Assembly (NCBI GenBank): GCA_963581225.1
Contig: CAUZMW010000103.1
Span: 1 to 8,169 of the forward strand
DNA length: 8,169 nucleotides
Direction: 5' to 3'
Source: SMWC01 sp963581225
Lineage (GTDB): Bacteria > Pseudomonadota > Gammaproteobacteria > Steroidobacterales > Rariloculaceae
Shown: in pieces, positions 6,695 to 8,169 of the stretch
How positions within the stretch are numbered: position 1 is the stretch's first letter
How the letters are laid out: each line of letters opens with the position of its first letter
The notes under the pieces: model-generated
Seen by the model: only the letters and a program-made list of their open reading frames with translations
Database searches by the model: none
Told to the model about the DNA's origin: nothing
Position numbers and translations under genes: made by a program

Positions 6695-7045
6695 GCCGGC
6701 ATTGATCAGGTAATCCTCTACGGACACGAGCCACGGGAACTCACGGTGCAGGCCATCCATGTCCACTACAACAGGATTCTGTAGGTACCAGGTTTCCCGG
6801 GAAATGGCGACTGGCGTCGCAGTCGCCGTGTACTCCTCCCAGGGAATCTGCTCGTAAACGACCGGCCTCCCTAATTGGCGACTGATGGTGGCGGCGAGGT
6901 CGGCATATGAGATTTGTTCCCCGGCAGTGTCCAGTTCCCGGCCGATCCATTCGTTCGGGTGGTCGAATGCCGCGGCGACGAATCGGCCTATGTCAGCGGG
7001 AGCGATGAAGTAAGGCGCGAACTCGGGAGGGAACGGAGTGCGAGT
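6680..7045 (-). pseudogene. C-terminal remnant of an NmrA-like NAD(P)-binding protein
   Basis: The minus strand is open from 7045 down to TAG at 6680-6682, 122 codons including the stop. It reads FPPEFAPYFIAPADIGRFVA, then AAFDHPNEWIGRELDTAGEQ, a LGRPVVYEQIPWEEY segment, and ends FPWLVSVEDYLINAGWSEQ. These match the C-terminal half of NmrA/HSCARG-type proteins (about 290 residues), which use a Rossmann domain to sense or bind NAD(P)(H). The whole Rossmann half is absent, including the expected GxxGxxG loop. An in-frame TAA (7046-7048) closes the frame upstream, and I find no good start codon or ribosome site. The break coincides with another gene fragment on the plus strand. It converges with the DUF305 gene, 18 bases apart. 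Confidence 0.7.
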
Positions 7046-7182
7046 TTAAAGCTAAACCGACGAGGATGTCGGTCGATGATTTCCAGATCCTGCTCCGTCT
7101 CGCTCAGCACCTCGTCGATACAGGCGAGATCCGACCTGTCGTTCTAGAGTTGTTCAGTGCAGGCCAAGCGCCCCTGAGATAA
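7042..7182 (+). pseudogene. Fragment related to the 133-residue protein at 7381
   Basis: From an ATG at 7066 this frame gives MSVDDFQILLRLAQHLVDTG followed by EIRPVVLELFSAGQAPLR and a TAA at 7180-7182. It aligns without gaps to residues 79-108 of the downstream protein (LSDDNFLVLSRVARHLVRRG, then SLNPAILGLS), with 13 of 30 residues identical by my count. Weaker similarity (a shared Pro) continues upstream to about 7042, where the NmrA remnant ends on the other strand. I interpret it as the C-terminal remains of a related gene. A short independent peptide of 38 residues is possible, although no clear ribosome site precedes the ATG. Confidence 0.5.
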
Positions 7183-7380
7183 TACTCACGACACCACCTG
7201 AGACATGCTATATCCGACTTAGCAGACGACTTCTCCCGAATCCTGACCCGCAAGACACAGAAAAATAAAACGCCTGAAATCTGTATTAGCCACCGATCTA
7301 GGCTGCCCTGAATCAAGAGGAGAAAAAACCTTGCCAAGTAACAATCGGGCGAAACTGGGAGTAAGATTCGAGAGTCAACT
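7183..7380. other. Stretch without a convincing gene
   Basis: This stretch is visibly richer in A and T than the left part of the window. The plus frame after the fragment at 7042-7182 stays open after its stop for about 45 more codons to a TGA near 7310, giving a basic segment (SRILTRKTQKNKTPE) that I cannot place. A minus-strand frame across the same stretch has hydrophobic segments but no recognisable motif. It contains the strong ribosome-site-like sequence at 7315-7324. I see no clear promoter or terminator. Confidence 0.45.
7315..7324 (+). promoter_or_regulatory. Strong Shine-Dalgarno-like site with unclear target
   Basis: AAGAGGAGAA is the best ribosome-site match in the right half of the window. 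Eight bases after its GAGGAG core (7317-7322) comes TTG 7331, which opens a 43-residue frame (MPSNNRAKLGVRFES...) that overlaps the start of the 133-residue gene in another frame. It may serve a short leader, or mark the original start of that gene before a frameshift. Confidence 0.35.
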
Positions 7381-7782
7381 GTGTCTGTGGGAACCACGGT
7401 GCTCGACAAGAACGATTTCGTTGATGGTGCGATTGCGAGAAAGCTGGGCCTTGACGAAATAGTCACGGAGGCGCGAGAGCAGATCCACCGGGCTGAATCT
7501 AAATCCCCGCTTGTAAGAGGTGCTCCAGCCAGCAGGGCGGCAGGGGGTGGTGACTACGTGCGGTTTCTCCATGCTCTCGTTTACTTCTTACAGAGCGAAT
7601 CGATACCATCAGATTTGTCGGACGATAATTTCCTGGTCCTATCTCGTGTCGCCCGGCATCTGGTTCGTCGAGGTAGTCTGAATCCAGCCATTTTAGGGCT
7701 GTCTATGGCAGACTCAATACCTGAGAAAGTCTCTCAGCCCAAGGCTAGGCCAGAACAGAGAAAGCAGACGCGATCTAAGTAG
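7381..7782 (+). CDS. Uncharacterised 133-residue protein
   Basis: I do not recognise this protein. From GTG 7381, with GAGAG (7370-7374) six bases upstream, it has an acidic-to-mixed N-terminal part (DKNDFVDGAIARKLGLDEIV), a likely helix carrying basic and acidic residues (31-45), a Gly/Ala-rich turn (50-57), then two predicted helices, YVRFLHALVYFLQSE (59-73) and DDNFLVLSRVARHLVRRG (81-98), and a basic, proline-containing tail ending QRKQTRSK. There is no signal peptide or convincing membrane segment, so it is probably cytoplasmic, unlike the genes to the left. Residues 79-108 recur in the fragment about 340 bases upstream, so this region is a conserved element in at least two genes. The frame is open back to a TAA at 7339-7341 without a better start. 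No function is proposed. Confidence 0.55.
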   Translation: MSVGTTVLDKNDFVDGAIARKLGLDEIVTEAREQIHRAESKSPLVRGAPASRAAGGGDYVRFLHALVYFLQSESIPSDLSDDNFLVLSRVARHLVRRGSLNPAILGLSMADSIPEKVSQPKARPEQRKQTRSK

Positions 7783-7883
7783 AGTCCAGAGCGCCCTGAT
7801 TTCAGCCAATTCCCCGTTTGAGCCCAACACGCACATTCTGAACGACTGCGGGAAAGCAGACATTCAGCTGTCCCTTACTTCTC

Positions 7884-7903
7884 TCTCAGGGTCGTTTCTG
7901 AGA
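7884..7903. repeat. Short inverted repeat at the end of the small membrane frame
   Basis: TCTCAG (7884-7889) and CTGAGA (7898-7903) form a six-pair stem with an eight-base loop at the stop of the minus-strand membrane frame. No T run follows in either direction. It is weak and may be incidental. Confidence 0.2.
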
Positions 7904-8080
7904 ATCTCTGACTGCGTAAGCCACGAGGAGCAGGAACGCCAGCATCAGCCCAAGAAACTCGCGGCTTGGCTCAATATAGTCCACGCCATTCATGTCGCTA
8001 AAGATGCTGCCGAGATTCTGAGACAGGAGAGATAAGTCACTTATCCCTGGCGAGTCGTTGTAAAGCCGCACCGGCGACAC
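7886..8080 (-). CDS. Small protein with one membrane segment, uncertain
   Basis: GTG at 8080 (minus strand) opens 64 residues. The first 40 are polar (DSPGISDLSLLSQNLGSIF), then residues 42-56 are strongly hydrophobic (FLGLMLAFLLLVAYAV), followed by a charged end RDSQKRP. This would place a single helix in the inner membrane with a basic cytoplasmic tail. The order of hydrophobic helix then basic tail also resembles a C-terminal anchor, but no sorting motif is visible. The purine-rich AGAGAAAG upstream could be a ribosome site. The frame overlaps the end of the next minus-strand frame by 40 bases, so a later start at ATG 7993 (35 residues) is possible although it lacks a ribosome site. It could also be a chance frame. 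Confidence 0.35.
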   Translation of the reverse strand: MSPVRLYNDSPGISDLSLLSQNLGSIFSDMNGVDYIEPSREFLGLMLAFLLLVAYAVRDSQKRP

Positions 8081-8169
8081 TCGACTTTCTCTACTGCTGC
8101 ACCAGCGCGAAACTCGAACGATTTGCTGACGAGATAGTAGTCATGGAATCCAAGCCAGCATAGGAGCTT
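8041..8169 (-). CDS. Partial small Cys-rich protein, runs off the window
   Basis: The minus strand is open from the window edge to TAA at 8041-8043, giving 42 residues: KLLCWLGFHDYYLVSKSFEF, then RAGAAVEKVECRRCGFTTTRQG. A KLLC-x-LG-x-H start and a late C-x2-C-G recall very small zinc-ribbon-like proteins such as the DUF1660 type, in which the first cysteine and histidine and the final CxxC hold a metal. If so, only a few N-terminal residues lie beyond the window. The match is by motif memory only. Confidence 0.45.
   Translation of the reverse strand, partial: KLLCWLGFHDYYLVSKSFEFRAGAAVEKVECRRCGFTTTRQG

Noticed and set aside
6914..7147. Plus-strand frame of 77 codons across the NmrA remnant
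   Set aside because: Most of it is antisense to the NmrA-like sequence and has no recognisable content; the related fragment at 7042-7182 is in a different frame.
7104..7466. Minus-strand frame of 120 codons with hydrophobic patches
   Set aside because: It overlaps both the plus-strand fragment and the start of the 133-residue gene. Its hydrophobic stretches are short and Arg/Cys-interrupted, and no family is recognisable.
1..8169. CRISPR array, tRNA, rRNA or insertion sequence
   Set aside because: I found no regularly spaced direct repeats, no tRNA-like cloverleaf with a CCA end, no rRNA stretch and no transposase-like frame with terminal inverted repeats. This was by eye, so a weak tRNA could be missed.

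Overview
The window looks like chromosomal DNA of a Gram-negative bacterium with moderately high GC. A proteobacterium, perhaps an environmental or marine gammaproteobacterium, is my best guess, based on a YceI protein, Sec signal peptides on every intact protein of the left part, Shine-Dalgarno spacing, and the lectin, NHL and DUF305 families. Taxonomy cannot be fixed from the sequence alone. I see no tRNA, rRNA, CRISPR array, transposase or integrase.

Positions 1-6661 hold a run of six plus-strand genes whose products all appear to be exported. In order they are two tandem paralogues of a four-cysteine, C-type-lectin-like family (30-806 and 815-1549); a SnoaL/NTF2-like protein that is truncated and followed by the out-of-frame middle of a second copy (1583-1996 and 1990-2106); a YceI-family periplasmic protein (2176-2775); an NHL-repeat six-bladed propeller related to peptidyl-alpha-hydroxyglycine alpha-amidating lyases (2861-4138); and a large fusion of an N-terminal DUF305 domain, an acidic linker, an LVIVD-type propeller and a helical tail (4175-6661). 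Gaps are 8, 33, about 69, 85 and 36 bases, so parts of the run could be co-transcribed. A shared envelope or periplasmic role is likely, but no common pathway can be shown.

Positions 6662-8169 are different. They hold a 5'-truncated NmrA-like remnant on the minus strand (6680-7045); abutting it on the plus strand, a C-terminal fragment (7042-7182) of a protein related to the intact-looking unknown protein at 7381-7782; a 198-base stretch without a convincing gene; and two small minus-strand frames at the right edge, one Cys-rich and running off the window (8041-8169), one with a single membrane segment (7886-8080). This is a scarred, rearranged region.

The points most worth a second look are the DUF305-propeller fusion with its unclear start codon, the two fused-remnant scars (near 1990 and near 7045), and the uncharacterised 133-residue protein with a decayed relative beside it. 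I do not see a complete, demonstrably new multi-gene system.
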